16,601 nucleotides of DNA from Bacillota bacterium (GTDB taxonomy: Bacteria > Bacillota > UBA5301 > JASBVW01). Position 1 is the stretch's first letter; each line of letters begins with the position of its first letter. The DNA is taken from the NCBI GenBank assembly GCA_029961005.1, contig JASBVW010000007.1, positions 1 through 16,601 on the forward strand. The letters are read 5' to 3'. The notes under the pieces are model-generated. The model searched no databases. It was given only the letters and a program-made list of their open reading frames with translations, and was not told where the DNA came from. Of the stretch, positions 7,102 to 14,487 are shown piece by piece. The position numbers were made by a program, and so were the translations under genes.

Positions 7102-7192
7102 GTCGCACACCTCCGCCCCATTATACCTCAGGCCCGCCGGAAAGAGAAGCCACCCCTCGAGCACCAGCCCCATTTGCCTACCACCTGATAAC

Positions 7193-8182
7193 TTACAATC
7201 TGAAAAAAGCCCGGAGGCGCCGCCGGTAGAGATCGAGGGCCGAAAGGGGAAGAACCTTTTCCCGGGCAAAGCGCTCTACGATCTCCCTCCCCTCCGCCGC
7301 CGCTCCCGCCTCGCTCCCCGAACCTTCACCCGCCTGACCGGGCATCCGCCGGGGCAGACTCTTGAGCTCCTCCCTCACCCGGTCCACCGCCACTTCTCCC
7401 AGAGCAGCCAGGGTGCGGCGGTCTTTGACGTAAATCAGGCGGGGCAGGACCAGCACCACCGGCCGCTCAGCGGGGGGAAAGAGCCTCTCCAGCAGGGCCT
7501 GCAGCTCCGAGAGCGGAAGGGCATCCTTCAGGTAGGCGTGGGCCACGTAAAGGCGCCCCTCCGGGCCGCGCAGGACCGGCACTAAAAGCAGATCCGGCCG
7601 CAGAGGAAGGGTGTGCAGGTGGTGGCCCCCGTCGAAGAGGACCGCCCGGGCCACGCCGGCCTGGCGCAAGAGCTCCAGGCTCCGGTGGCCCGCCGCCCCG
7701 GCCCGGGCGCCGTCGGCGTGGGAGGCGTCCACCACCAGGACCGCCCCCATCCTGCGCGCCCGCCGCGCCTGGTCCAGCAAAAACCGCTCCCGCTGGCTAC
7801 CAGTGAGGGGGCGCAGCTCCGCCGGCGAGGCGACCAGCACTCGGCACGGAGGTCCCGCCCCCTCGCGCCGGAGCCGGGCCAGCGCCGTCCTTCTCCCCGG
7901 CTCTCCCGAACCCCGGCGGGTCTCTGCCTCCGCCCACGCCCGCCAGCGCTCAGCCAGGCCCGCCAGGGCCTCCTCCTGACTAGGCAGGAGGTAGACCGGC
8001 CGCAGAAGGCGCAGCCAGGCGGCGCTGACCCAGGCAGCCGGCCGCGTAGCCACCGAAAGAGCAAAACCATGTCCTCTGCTCACCGCGCCCCCGGAAAGGC
8101 CGCCCAGCGCCAGGGCCAAAACGAGCAGCGCCCAAAAGAGAAAGCCCCTTCCCCCCGGACCCCGCACTCTGCGTCCGCACAC
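7193..8182 (-). CDS. Unrecognised membrane-anchored protein
   Basis: I do not recognise the family. The 329-residue product has a basic N-terminus, one hydrophobic helix at about 13-35 and a predicted extracytoplasmic remainder. A first charged alpha-helical stretch (about 65-110) is followed by an alternating part with hydrophobic strands (RVLVASPAEL, MGAVLVVDASHADGAR, ARAVLFDGGHH, DLLLVPVLRG, PVVLVLPRLIYV). This suggests an alpha/beta fold, perhaps hydrolase- or phosphoesterase-like, but no catalytic motif can be named. Near the C-terminus there is a Gly/Ser/Ala-rich linker at about 278-298. The start is GTG at 8182 with only a weak upstream GGGG, so the first few residues are uncertain. 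It ends about 90 bases before the likely start of the acetyltransferase, same strand. Confidence 0.65.
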   Translation of the reverse strand: MCGRRVRGPGGRGFLFWALLVLALALGGLSGGAVSRGHGFALSVATRPAAWVSAAWLRLLRPVYLLPSQEEALAGLAERWRAWAEAETRRGSGEPGRRTALARLRREGAGPPCRVLVASPAELRPLTGSQRERFLLDQARRARRMGAVLVVDASHADGARAGAAGHRSLELLRQAGVARAVLFDGGHHLHTLPLRPDLLLVPVLRGPEGRLYVAHAYLKDALPLSELQALLERLFPPAERPVVLVLPRLIYVKDRRTLAALGEVAVDRVREELKSLPRRMPGQAGEGSGSEAGAAAEGREIVERFAREKVLPLSALDLYRRRLRAFFRL

Positions 8183-8342
8183 CCAGCCTTTGTCCCCTTC
8201 GCGCTTTTCTGCAGCTTAGTATGCCCCGCAGGGGCCTGGAGGGGCGAGGCCCTTCCCCCGGCTCCGGGCGCCGGCAGGGAAAGAGGGGGCGACCTGCGAA
8301 TTTCCCCCTGGGTTGGGTTTCCACAAAGGGGGCAGGCCGGTC
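8183..8342. other. Divergent intergenic region
   Basis: These 160 bases separate the - strand membrane-protein gene from the + strand DUF362 gene and must hold their promoters if each is transcribed on its own. I could not find a good sigma-A promoter on either strand. A short perfect stem of 5 bp with a 3-base loop (GCCCC-gca-GGGGC, 8223-8235) is present. An AAGGGGG at 8326-8332 serves as ribosome binding site of the downstream gene. Confidence 0.4.
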
Positions 8343-9527
8343 ATGGCGGAGCTGTGGACGCGCCGCCGCTTCCTTCAGGCAGCGGGAGGTCTTTTGGCCG
8401 CAGCCGCGGGGCTGGATGGGCTGGACGCGACCAGGGCGTCAGGCCCTGCCCCGGGGTCCAGCGCCTTACCCCGGCCGCCTTTGCCTTTTCCCGCGCCCTC
8501 CCCCGCCGCCCGCTCTCCCGCGGGCAAGTGGCTCCTGGGGAAACCAGTGGTGGCGGTGGTCCGGGCCTCCTCTTACCGGCCGGAAGAAGTGCGGGCAGCG
8601 GTGGCAGAGGCGGTGGAGCTGGTGGGAGGGCTGGCCGACGTGGTGCGCCCCGGCGCCCGGGTGGGCATCAAGGTCAACCTGACCCAGCCCCAGCACCCGG
8701 CGGAGACGGGAGTGACCACCAGCCCCGCCGTGGTGGAGGCTCTGGTGCAGGAGCTCTACCGGGCGGGGGCGGCCGAGGTCTGGATCGTAGAAGGCCTCTT
8801 CCGGCCGGATGCCTACCGGCTGTGCGGCTTTGCGGAGGTGGCGGAGCGCACGGGGGCGCGGCTCCTGGACAGCGACCGCCCGGATCCGCCGCGGAAGTTC
8901 CTTTACGTGTCCACTCGGAGCCGCCTGGTCTACCCCGCTCTGGCCTTTCATCCCGCTTACGTTTCCTTTGACGTCCTGGTCTCCGCCGCCAAGCTGAAGT
9001 GCCACGAGGTGGCCGGCGTCACCCTCTCCCTCAAGAACCTCTTCGGCGCCGTCCCGCTCTCCCTTTACCGCGACCGGGCCAGCTTCCGCAATCAGTTGCA
9101 CGAGCCCGCTCCCTGGTCCCGGGTGCCCCTGGTCATCCTGGACCTCAACACCGCCTTCCCCATCCATCTGTCCCTCATCGACGGCATCGTGGGGCTGGAA
9201 AGAGGGGCCGGCACCTGGAATCCCGCCGTCCGGCCCGTCCCCTCCCGGGTCTTAATCCTGGGCAAGAACGCCGTGGCCGCCGACGCAGTAGGCACCGCCC
9301 TCATGGGCTTTGACCCGCAGGCCCAGTACCCCCGCCCCCCCTTTGTCAACGGCGAAAGCCACCTCCAGTTGGCCCAGGCCTGGGGCCTGGGGCCGCTGGA
9401 CCTGGCCGAGATCCAGCTCCGGGTAGGGTCAGGGGTGCAGCGCTTCGAGCAGCTGGTGGTCCCTTACCGCCCACCGGCCCGGGATGGGCGGGTGCCTGCC
9501 ACCTTCGTCCCCGGCCTCATTTCCTGA
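8343..9527 (+). CDS. DUF362-domain protein with twin-arginine signal peptide
   Basis: The 394-residue protein carries a DUF362 domain from about residue 70 to the end. Recognisable parts are GARVGIKVNLTQPQHP, the TSPAVVEALVQEL helix, KLKCHEVAGVTLSLKNLFG, LSLIDGIVGLERGAGTW and VAADAVGTALMGFDP. The N-terminus has a Tat motif, TRRRFLQ (residues 6-12), followed by a hydrophobic Ala/Leu-rich segment, so it is probably folded with a cofactor before export. Some DUF362 proteins carry a C-terminal ferredoxin domain; none is present here. The biochemical role of the family is unsettled. The start is ATG 8343, preceded by AAGGGGG; an in-frame TTG at 8313 would add ten residues and push the Tat motif inward. 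It is a single gene between divergent and convergent neighbours. Confidence 0.88.
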   Translation: MAELWTRRRFLQAAGGLLAAAAGLDGLDATRASGPAPGSSALPRPPLPFPAPSPAARSPAGKWLLGKPVVAVVRASSYRPEEVRAAVAEAVELVGGLADVVRPGARVGIKVNLTQPQHPAETGVTTSPAVVEALVQELYRAGAAEVWIVEGLFRPDAYRLCGFAEVAERTGARLLDSDRPDPPRKFLYVSTRSRLVYPALAFHPAYVSFDVLVSAAKLKCHEVAGVTLSLKNLFGAVPLSLYRDRASFRNQLHEPAPWSRVPLVILDLNTAFPIHLSLIDGIVGLERGAGTWNPAVRPVPSRVLILGKNAVAADAVGTALMGFDPQAQYPRPPFVNGESHLQLAQAWGLGPLDLAEIQLRVGSGVQRFEQLVVPYRPPARDGRVPATFVPGLIS

Positions 9528-9597
9528 CCTCAGCCCTGGCCGGACCCGCTTCCGCCCGGACTTCAGCGGCCCCTTCGCTAATCAGGGGACGCTGGGC

Positions 9598-10914
9598 TCA
9601 CCCTCGCTCTGAGTCCCTTTTATTTGCCTTGACCTTCTCCTCCGGCAAGCGGAAGGTGCCCACGATCCGCCGCAACTCCGCCGCCATGCGCGCCAGGGCA
9701 TCCAGCGAGGCCGCAATCTGCTGGACGGCCGCCGCCTGCTCTTCCGTGCTGGAGAGAATCTGCTGCACACCCTCCCTGTTGGCGGCCGCCAGGTCCGCCA
9801 ACTGCCGGTTGGAACGGGCCACCGCTGCAATCTCCTCCTCCATCCGCCGATTGATCCCCTCTATGCGCCCCGCCGCCTCCCTGGTCTTTTGGGCTCCCCT
9901 CCCGATGTCGGCAAAGACGGCGTCTACTTCCTGAACGGAGCCGGCCTGAAGCTCGATGGCCCGTCTGGCCTCCTGCACCGCCGCCAGCACCTGGTTGGTG
10001 CTGCCCTGTATCCCCTGCACCAAAAGGCCGATCTCTCCCGCCGAGCGGGAGGAGTCCTCCGCCAGCTTCCTCACCTCTTCCGCCACTACGGCAAAGCCCC
10101 GGCCATACTGGCCGGCCCGCGCCGCCTCGATGGCGGCGTTAAGAGCCAGGAGGTTGGTCTGATCGGCAATGGAAGTGATGACCGCCAGGATGCGCCCGAT
10201 CTCCTGCGACTTCTGCGCCAGGTCTTGCACGGCCCGATTCATGCCCTGCGCCGCCTCCAGGTTTTTTCGCATGTGGACGGCCTGGGTCTTCAGGACCTCC
10301 TGCCCCCGGCCGGTCAACGCCGTAGTGTGTTCCGCCGCCGCCAGGACCTCTTCCGCCGCTGCCCTGGCCTCGCCGGCGGCGGCAGTGATGGCGAGCAGGC
10401 GCTCTTTTTCCTGGTGCACCGCCTCCGCCTCCCGGTGCACCCGCTCGGAAAAGTTTTGCACCGCCGCCGTCACCGTCTGGCCGCCCTCGCCCACCTCCTG
10501 GGAAGAGGCGGAGAGCTCCTGGGTGTAAGCCGCGATCTCATGCGCCGCCGCAGCGATGAGGCCTACCACCTCCGCCAGCCTCTCCTGCATGACCTGAAAG
10601 CTGCGCACCAGCTCCCCGATCTCATCCTGCCGGCCGTCTATCCGGATCTGCACCGTCAGGTCCCCTTTGGCGATCTCTGCCGCCGCCCGCTTCAGCTGCT
10701 GGACCGGCTGGGCCACCAGGGCAGAAACCACCCAGAAGGCCGCAAAGAGGCCGGCGAGGACCAGCCCCACCCACAGCGCCCAAGCGCCCCAATGCTCCAG
10801 ATAACCTCTCTGTGCCGCCCACCAGGCCCCCGCCACCCCCACCGCCAGCGCGCCGCTGGTGAGCGCCACCAGGGTGAGGAAGAGCAGCCATTTAATGTTC
10901 TTAGTGACCTCCAC
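9598..10914 (-). CDS. Methyl-accepting chemotaxis protein with minimal extracellular loop
   Basis: This is a transducer of the chemotaxis pathway that would act on the CheA/CheW complex in the inner membrane. The 438-residue protein has two closely spaced helices (about 9-34 and 43-67) joined by a loop of only about nine residues. A HAMP domain follows at about 69-121 (QPVQQLKRAAAEIAKGDL, then DEIGELVRSF), then a long coiled-coil signalling domain. Its hairpin tip has the highly conserved IADQTNLLALNAAIEAARAG at about 247-266. No CheR-docking pentapeptide is seen at the C-terminus. The start is GTG 10914 with GGGAGG nine bases upstream. It stands alone, convergent with the DUF362 gene 70 bp away; no clear terminator was found between them. 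Confidence 0.95.
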   Translation of the reverse strand: MEVTKNIKWLLFLTLVALTSGALAVGVAGAWWAAQRGYLEHWGAWALWVGLVLAGLFAAFWVVSALVAQPVQQLKRAAAEIAKGDLTVQIRIDGRQDEIGELVRSFQVMQERLAEVVGLIAAAAHEIAAYTQELSASSQEVGEGGQTVTAAVQNFSERVHREAEAVHQEKERLLAITAAAGEARAAAEEVLAAAEHTTALTGRGQEVLKTQAVHMRKNLEAAQGMNRAVQDLAQKSQEIGRILAVITSIADQTNLLALNAAIEAARAGQYGRGFAVVAEEVRKLAEDSSRSAGEIGLLVQGIQGSTNQVLAAVQEARRAIELQAGSVQEVDAVFADIGRGAQKTREAAGRIEGINRRMEEEIAAVARSNRQLADLAAANREGVQQILSSTEEQAAAVQQIAASLDALARMAAELRRIVGTFRLPEEKVKANKRDSERG

Positions 10915-11023
10915 CTGCGCAACCCTCCCGAGGAAGATGACCAGGGCATAAGCCTTTACGCCGGCCCTGCATATTCTGGTGATAACAGAGCCCTATTTGA
11001 CGGGGAAAAGGAGGTGAGCAGCC

Positions 11024-11497
11024 ATGCCGTACTTCACCTTCACCACCCTCACTGATCCTTCAGTGACCGGGAACACGGCCACCACAGCCACGGTGAGCAT
11101 CGCCGTTTCGCCTTCTGCCGGGGCTTTAACCGCCACCAACCTTCTGCCCGGCTCTTCAGCCACTGGGACCATCGCCGTCTCCAACGTGGGAGATGTGGAC
11201 GTCCTTTACTTCCTGAGCGCCGATTGGCGAGCAGCCGGGACCACTACCGCCACCCTGGCCTCCCTTCTGGCCCACAAGCTGGTCATCAGCGTGGAGGCCG
11301 GTAGCCCGGCCACCACCCTCTATGCCGGTTCCCTGGCCGGGCTGATAGACCAGCCCAGCCCCGGCGGGCGCTCCCTAGCCGCAGCCAGCGCTGAGGATGT
11401 CCGACTCACCCTGCTCCTGCCCAGCGGCGCGGGCAACGTCGTGCAGGGGCTGGACCTGGACATCGACTTCATCTTCGTCGCCAAGCAGGCCGTGTAA
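11024..11497 (+). CDS. TasA/CalY-like beta-sandwich protein lacking a signal peptide
   Basis: The 157-residue protein is rich in Thr, Ala, Ser and Val and has the strand pattern of the TasA/camelysin family of secreted fibre and spore-surface proteins. Seen are a NLLPGSSATGTIAVSNVGDVD stretch in two parts (about 40-59), LAHKLVISVEAG, TLYAGSLAGLID, and a closing segment LLLPSGAGNVVQGL...IDFIFVAKQ. The last echoes the LP..(A)GN.YQG....F.F.AEQ end of that family. Unlike TasA it has no N-terminal signal peptide: translation clearly starts at ATG 11024, because AAGGAGGTGA lies just upstream. It may be cytoplasmic, as in assembly inside the mother cell, or use another export route. It is followed 84 bp later by a glycosyltransferase. 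The family call is from pattern memory and is moderate. Confidence 0.6.
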   Translation: MPYFTFTTLTDPSVTGNTATTATVSIAVSPSAGALTATNLLPGSSATGTIAVSNVGDVDVLYFLSADWRAAGTTTATLASLLAHKLVISVEAGSPATTLYAGSLAGLIDQPSPGGRSLAAASAEDVRLTLLLPSGAGNVVQGLDLDIDFIFVAKQAV

Positions 11498-11519
11498 AAG
11501 GTGGCTTTTATTTATATCG

Positions 11520-11551
11520 GGCGCTGCCCTCCCTGGCTTGAGGGCCGCGCC
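11520..11551 (+). promoter_or_regulatory. Hairpin in the leader of the glycosyltransferase gene
   Basis: GGCGC (11520-11524) pairs with GCGCC (11547-11551), and CCCTC (11527-11531) pairs with GAGGG (11540-11544). This leaves an internal loop of two bases on each side and an eight-base apical loop. It lies between the TasA-like gene and the glycosyltransferase, ending 14 bases before the GAGGAGGG ribosome binding site. No T-run follows, so a simple terminator is unlikely. It could stabilise or process the upstream message. Confidence 0.3.
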
Positions 11552-11581
11552 ACTCTCTTGGACTTGAGGAGGGATTTTAGC

Positions 11582-12700
11582 ATGTCGCGCGGCAGGGTAG
11601 GCATTCTGACCAGCAACTACTTCGACCCCACCGGCCAACGGCTTCCCTGCGGCGGCGCGGAGCGCTACGCCGTCCAGCTCACTCAGCTCCTGCTGGAATT
11701 GGACTACGAGGTGGAGTGGTGGCAGGTCGGAGGAGGGTGGAAGAAAGAGATGGTGCCCGGGGTAACAATCCACAGCGTACCGGAGACCGAGGCCCCTTAC
11801 TACACCCTCCCGCACCTCAACCAGGTCTTTTACGAGCAGGCCGTAACCGTGGATTACGCCATCTACTTCGTCACCTTTCTGGCCTATCCCCAGGTCCTCG
11901 AGAAGAGCATCTCCATCTCTCACGGCATCTTCTGGGATTACCCCTCTTTCGACAGCCTCCTGAACACCGAAGAGGATCGGGCGGAATGGCGGCGCCGCCT
12001 GTGGATCGCCTTTACCGGCCCTCAGCGCGTGGTCTCGGTGGACACCGCCACCATCCAGTGGGTTACTGCCACCTGGCCCGGCTTGGCCCACAAGTTGGAG
12101 TACATACCCAATTTTGTCGATACGGCGCTCTTTCATCCTCCGGAACAAGGGCGTGACGGAGAGGTGGTGCGCGTCCTCTTTCCCCGCCGCATCACCCCCG
12201 TGCGCGGAGTGAACGAGGCGGTGCGCGCCGCCGAAATCCTGACCGCGCGCCACCCAAACCTGGAGTTTCACCTGGTGGGGCGGGCGGGCAGCGAAGAGAT
12301 CGAGGAGCGGATCCGCCAGTGGGCTGCAGACCGGGAGCGCATCTTCTACTACTGGCGAAACGCAGACCAGATGCCGGAAGTTTACCGCTCTGCCGACATC
12401 GCCCTCATCCCTTCTAAGTACGCCGAGGGGACCTCCCTCTCCTGTTTGGAAGCCATGGCTTCCGGGTGCGCGGTGGTCGCTAGCTACGTGGGCGGGCTCT
12501 CCGACTTGATCATCCACAACTACAACGGGCTCCTGGTGCGGCCTACCGTGGAGAACCTGGTCGCCGCCGTAGAGGAGCTCCTGGCCGACCCGGCCCAGCG
12601 CCGGCGGTTGGGGGAGCGGGCGCGGGAGGTGGCCCTTACCTTTGACCTCTCCCTTTGGAAGGAGCGCTGGCGGCGGGTCATTGAGGCAGTCTTTCGCTGA
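11582..12700 (+). CDS. GT4-family glycosyltransferase
   Basis: This enzyme transfers a sugar from a nucleotide-sugar donor; acceptor and donor are unknown. The 372-residue protein has the two-domain GT-B layout. The N-terminal domain includes GGAERYAVQLTQLLLE (about 24-39). The C-terminal domain begins with LFPRRITPVRGVNEAVRA and carries the retaining-family E-x7-E motif at Glu282 and Glu290, inside EGTSLSCLEAMASG. This is followed by NYNGLLV. No membrane helix or signal peptide is seen, so it should act in the cytoplasm. The start is ATG 11582, with GAGGAGGG eight bases upstream; the frame stays open back to 11501 but without support. The SPOCS-like gene begins 14 bp after it. A role in decorating a surface or spore-coat protein is suggested only by its neighbours. 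Confidence 0.9.
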   Translation: MSRGRVGILTSNYFDPTGQRLPCGGAERYAVQLTQLLLELDYEVEWWQVGGGWKKEMVPGVTIHSVPETEAPYYTLPHLNQVFYEQAVTVDYAIYFVTFLAYPQVLEKSISISHGIFWDYPSFDSLLNTEEDRAEWRRRLWIAFTGPQRVVSVDTATIQWVTATWPGLAHKLEYIPNFVDTALFHPPEQGRDGEVVRVLFPRRITPVRGVNEAVRAAEILTARHPNLEFHLVGRAGSEEIEERIRQWAADRERIFYYWRNADQMPEVYRSADIALIPSKYAEGTSLSCLEAMASGCAVVASYVGGLSDLIIHNYNGLLVRPTVENLVAAVEELLADPAQRRRLGERAREVALTFDLSLWKERWRRVIEAVFR

Positions 12701-12714
12701 GGGGGCGGCCGGCC

Positions 12715-13194
12715 GTGACCTTTACCGATCAGGAGGAAAGCCGACTGAGCCGCGTCTCCACCGGCCTTGCGGCGCTGGTGGAAGTAAAGGTGGTCCTCGA
12801 CCACCTCTCCGCCTCTCAGGCGCTCCCCTTCCGGGCGCACCTCTTCCGGCCGGCAGCCCGTCTCCTCTCCTTTCAGCCCGGCGTGCGCCGGCTGCGCGGG
12901 AAGCTCCTCCCTCCAGCGGTCATCGTCGAAGGAGAGGTCGGGGGGATGCTGGAGTTGACCTCGCCGGCGGGACGGCTCTTCCGGCAGGAGAGCTGGCAGC
13001 CCTTCTCGGCCGTCCTCCCCTTGGCTCAAGGCACCAGCCGCGCCGAATCCGCGGAGCTCTTCCTGGGCTGTCGGGCCGACGGGCGGGCCTTTCTGGCCGG
13101 CCCCTACCAAGTGAGGGGCCAGGTGGTGCTGGATCTGGAAGTGGAGGTCCTGGTCCGGCAGGACCTGCTCCTCCGCCTGGCCCGCTCAGTATAG
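12715..13194 (+). CDS. Small protein resembling the SPOCS (DUF3794) spore-envelope domain
   Basis: The 159-residue product has no signal peptide or membrane helix. Its alternating strand pattern resembles the SPOCS/DUF3794 domain of SipL and related spore-envelope proteins of clostridia: LPPAVIVEGEVGGMLEL, then a polar turn, QPFSAVLPLAQGTSRAESAEL, and closing strands QVVLDLEVEVLVRQDL. This is the usual order of 'effect-of-deletion' strands in that domain (G.VIVEG....., .pF...v.lpg......, ...L...v.V.V). The resemblance is by eye and other beta-rich folds are possible. The start is GTG 12715, with a modest GGGGG nine bases upstream, following the glycosyltransferase by 14 bp. The 3' end overlaps the convergent transporter gene by 9 bp. 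A long open frame on the opposite strand was judged a shadow. Confidence 0.55.
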   Translation: MTFTDQEESRLSRVSTGLAALVEVKVVLDHLSASQALPFRAHLFRPAARLLSFQPGVRRLRGKLLPPAVIVEGEVGGMLELTSPAGRLFRQESWQPFSAVLPLAQGTSRAESAELFLGCRADGRAFLAGPYQVRGQVVLDLEVEVLVRQDLLLRLARSV

Positions 13195-14487
13195 CCCGAA
13201 GTGGAGCTTGAGGCCCAGCAGGACGGAGCTGAGGATAAGGGCCAGGACGGTGGCGGGCACAGCCAGGGCCAGCCAACGGAGCCAGCCGATCCTGACGCCG
13301 AATCGCTCCAGAGTGCTGTAGGCCACCACGTTGGCCGAGGCCCCGATGGGGGTCATGTTCCCCCCCATGTCTACTCCCAGGGCCAGAGCCCAGACCATGA
13401 TAGAGAGGGCGGGAGCGCCGGGGAGGTGGCTGAGGTCGCGCAAGACGTAGGCCATGGTGAGGGCCAGGGGCACGTTATCTATGACAGAGCTCAGGAGGGC
13501 CCCCGCCCACAAAAGGAGCAAGACCAGGGCCAGGGGGGCCGGACCCGCCAGCTTCACCAGCCCCCGGGCGAAGAGGTCGATCAACCCCGCCCGCTCCAGT
13601 CCTCCCACCACCACGAAGAGCCCCACAAAGAAGAGGAGGCTCTCCAGATCGATCTTGCCCAAGAGGTGATGGGCCTTCCTCCCCGCCACGGCAAAGACCA
13701 CCAGGGCCGGAAAGAGGGCGGCCGCGGCAGAGGTAATGCGCAAGCCGGTCAGTTCGCTCAGCCAGTGGTGGGTGATGAGCAAGAAGACGGCCACCGCCAG
13801 GCCGTACAGCCCCAGGGCCATCAGCTCGGGGTCGTCGATCTGCCTGCGCAGCCCCTGCTTCAGGAGGTCCTCTCCGCTCACCTGCGGCGCGCGCCGCAGC
13901 GCTCCCCGCTGAGTCAAGTAGAGAAAACCCACCGCCACCAGGAGCGAGAGGGCCGCCGCCGGCCCGGTGTGGCGCGCAAAGTCGGTGAAGGTGAAGCCCA
14001 AGGTGGTCCCCAGGATGACGTTGGGCGGGTCCCCCACCAGGGTACCGGCGCCGCCGATGTTGGCCGCCACCACTTCAGCGATCACCAGGGGCACGGGGCT
14101 GACGCGGAAGGCCCGGGCGAGGTGATAGCTCAGGGTGGAAAAGAAGAGCAGGACCGTGATGCTGTCCATGAAAGCCGCCAGGAACCCCGAAAGCAAAGGG
14201 AAGAGGAGGTAGATGAGGGCCAGGCGGTAGTGCACCTTCTCAGCGATGGTCAGGGCCAGCCAAGTAAAGAAGCCTCCCTCCGCCAACATGGCAATCAGGA
14301 GGAACATGCCGAAGAGGAGCCCTACCGTCTCCCAGTTGACGTAGGCCATGGCCTCCTCCAGGCTGAGCAGCCCGCTGGTGATCAGAATCAGCCCTCCGGC
14401 CACGGAGACCACCCAGCGGGGAAAGCGCTCGCTGGCTATGAAACCGTAGGTGGTAAGGAAGACCCCTGCCGCAATGGCCTTCTCCAT
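13186..14487 (-). CDS. ArsB/NhaD-type ion transporter (IT superfamily)
   Basis: This is a membrane transporter of the ion-transporter superfamily, which includes arsenite pumps (ArsB), Na+/H+ antiporters (NhaD) and SLC13/P-protein relatives. The 433-residue protein has about 11-12 hydrophobic helices. It shows the two inverted-repeat motifs of the superfamily: ANIGGAGTLVGDPPNVILG in the first half, and SVIDNVPLALTMAYV with GGNMTPIGASANVVA in the second. The substrate cannot be told; no ArsR or ArsA gene is nearby. The start ATG at 14487 overlaps the TAA stop of the tlpA-like gene (TAATG), with GGAGGG upstream, so translation is coupled. Linkage to ccdA and a thioredoxin is unusual for this transporter. 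The 3' end overlaps the convergent gene. Confidence 0.9.
   Translation of the reverse strand: MEKAIAAGVFLTTYGFIASERFPRWVVSVAGGLILITSGLLSLEEAMAYVNWETVGLLFGMFLLIAMLAEGGFFTWLALTIAEKVHYRLALIYLLFPLLSGFLAAFMDSITVLLFFSTLSYHLARAFRVSPVPLVIAEVVAANIGGAGTLVGDPPNVILGTTLGFTFTDFARHTGPAAALSLLVAVGFLYLTQRGALRRAPQVSGEDLLKQGLRRQIDDPELMALGLYGLAVAVFLLITHHWLSELTGLRITSAAAALFPALVVFAVAGRKAHHLLGKIDLESLLFFVGLFVVVGGLERAGLIDLFARGLVKLAGPAPLALVLLLLWAGALLSSVIDNVPLALTMAYVLRDLSHLPGAPALSIMVWALALGVDMGGNMTPIGASANVVAYSTLERFGVRIGWLRWLALAVPATVLALILSSVLLGLKLHFGLY

Noticed and set aside
7613..8971. 452-codon + strand open frame
   Set aside because: It spans the intergenic region and overlaps the DUF362 gene in another frame, with Pro/Arg/Gly-rich low-complexity composition and no ribosome binding site.
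10970..10978. CATATTCTG as a sigma-K or sigma-E -10 box for the TasA-like gene
   Set aside because: It misses one base of the sigma-K -10 pattern (CATANNNTA) and no properly spaced -35 element was found for sigma-E, sigma-K or sigma-G, so I do not call it a promoter despite the attractive context.
9889..11055. 388-codon + strand open frame opposite the chemoreceptor
   Set aside because: The chemoreceptor on the - strand has HAMP and signalling motifs; the opposite frame is a shadow.
11375..12517. 380-codon - strand open frame opposite the glycosyltransferase
   Set aside because: The + strand enzyme has an E-x7-E motif and a strong ribosome binding site; the antisense frame has neither.
12520..13110. 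196-codon - strand frame opposite the SPOCS-like gene
   Set aside because: The + strand reading has a balanced beta-strand pattern and follows the upstream gene by 14 bp. The - strand product is Arg/Gly/Pro-rich and also overlaps the end of the glycosyltransferase gene.
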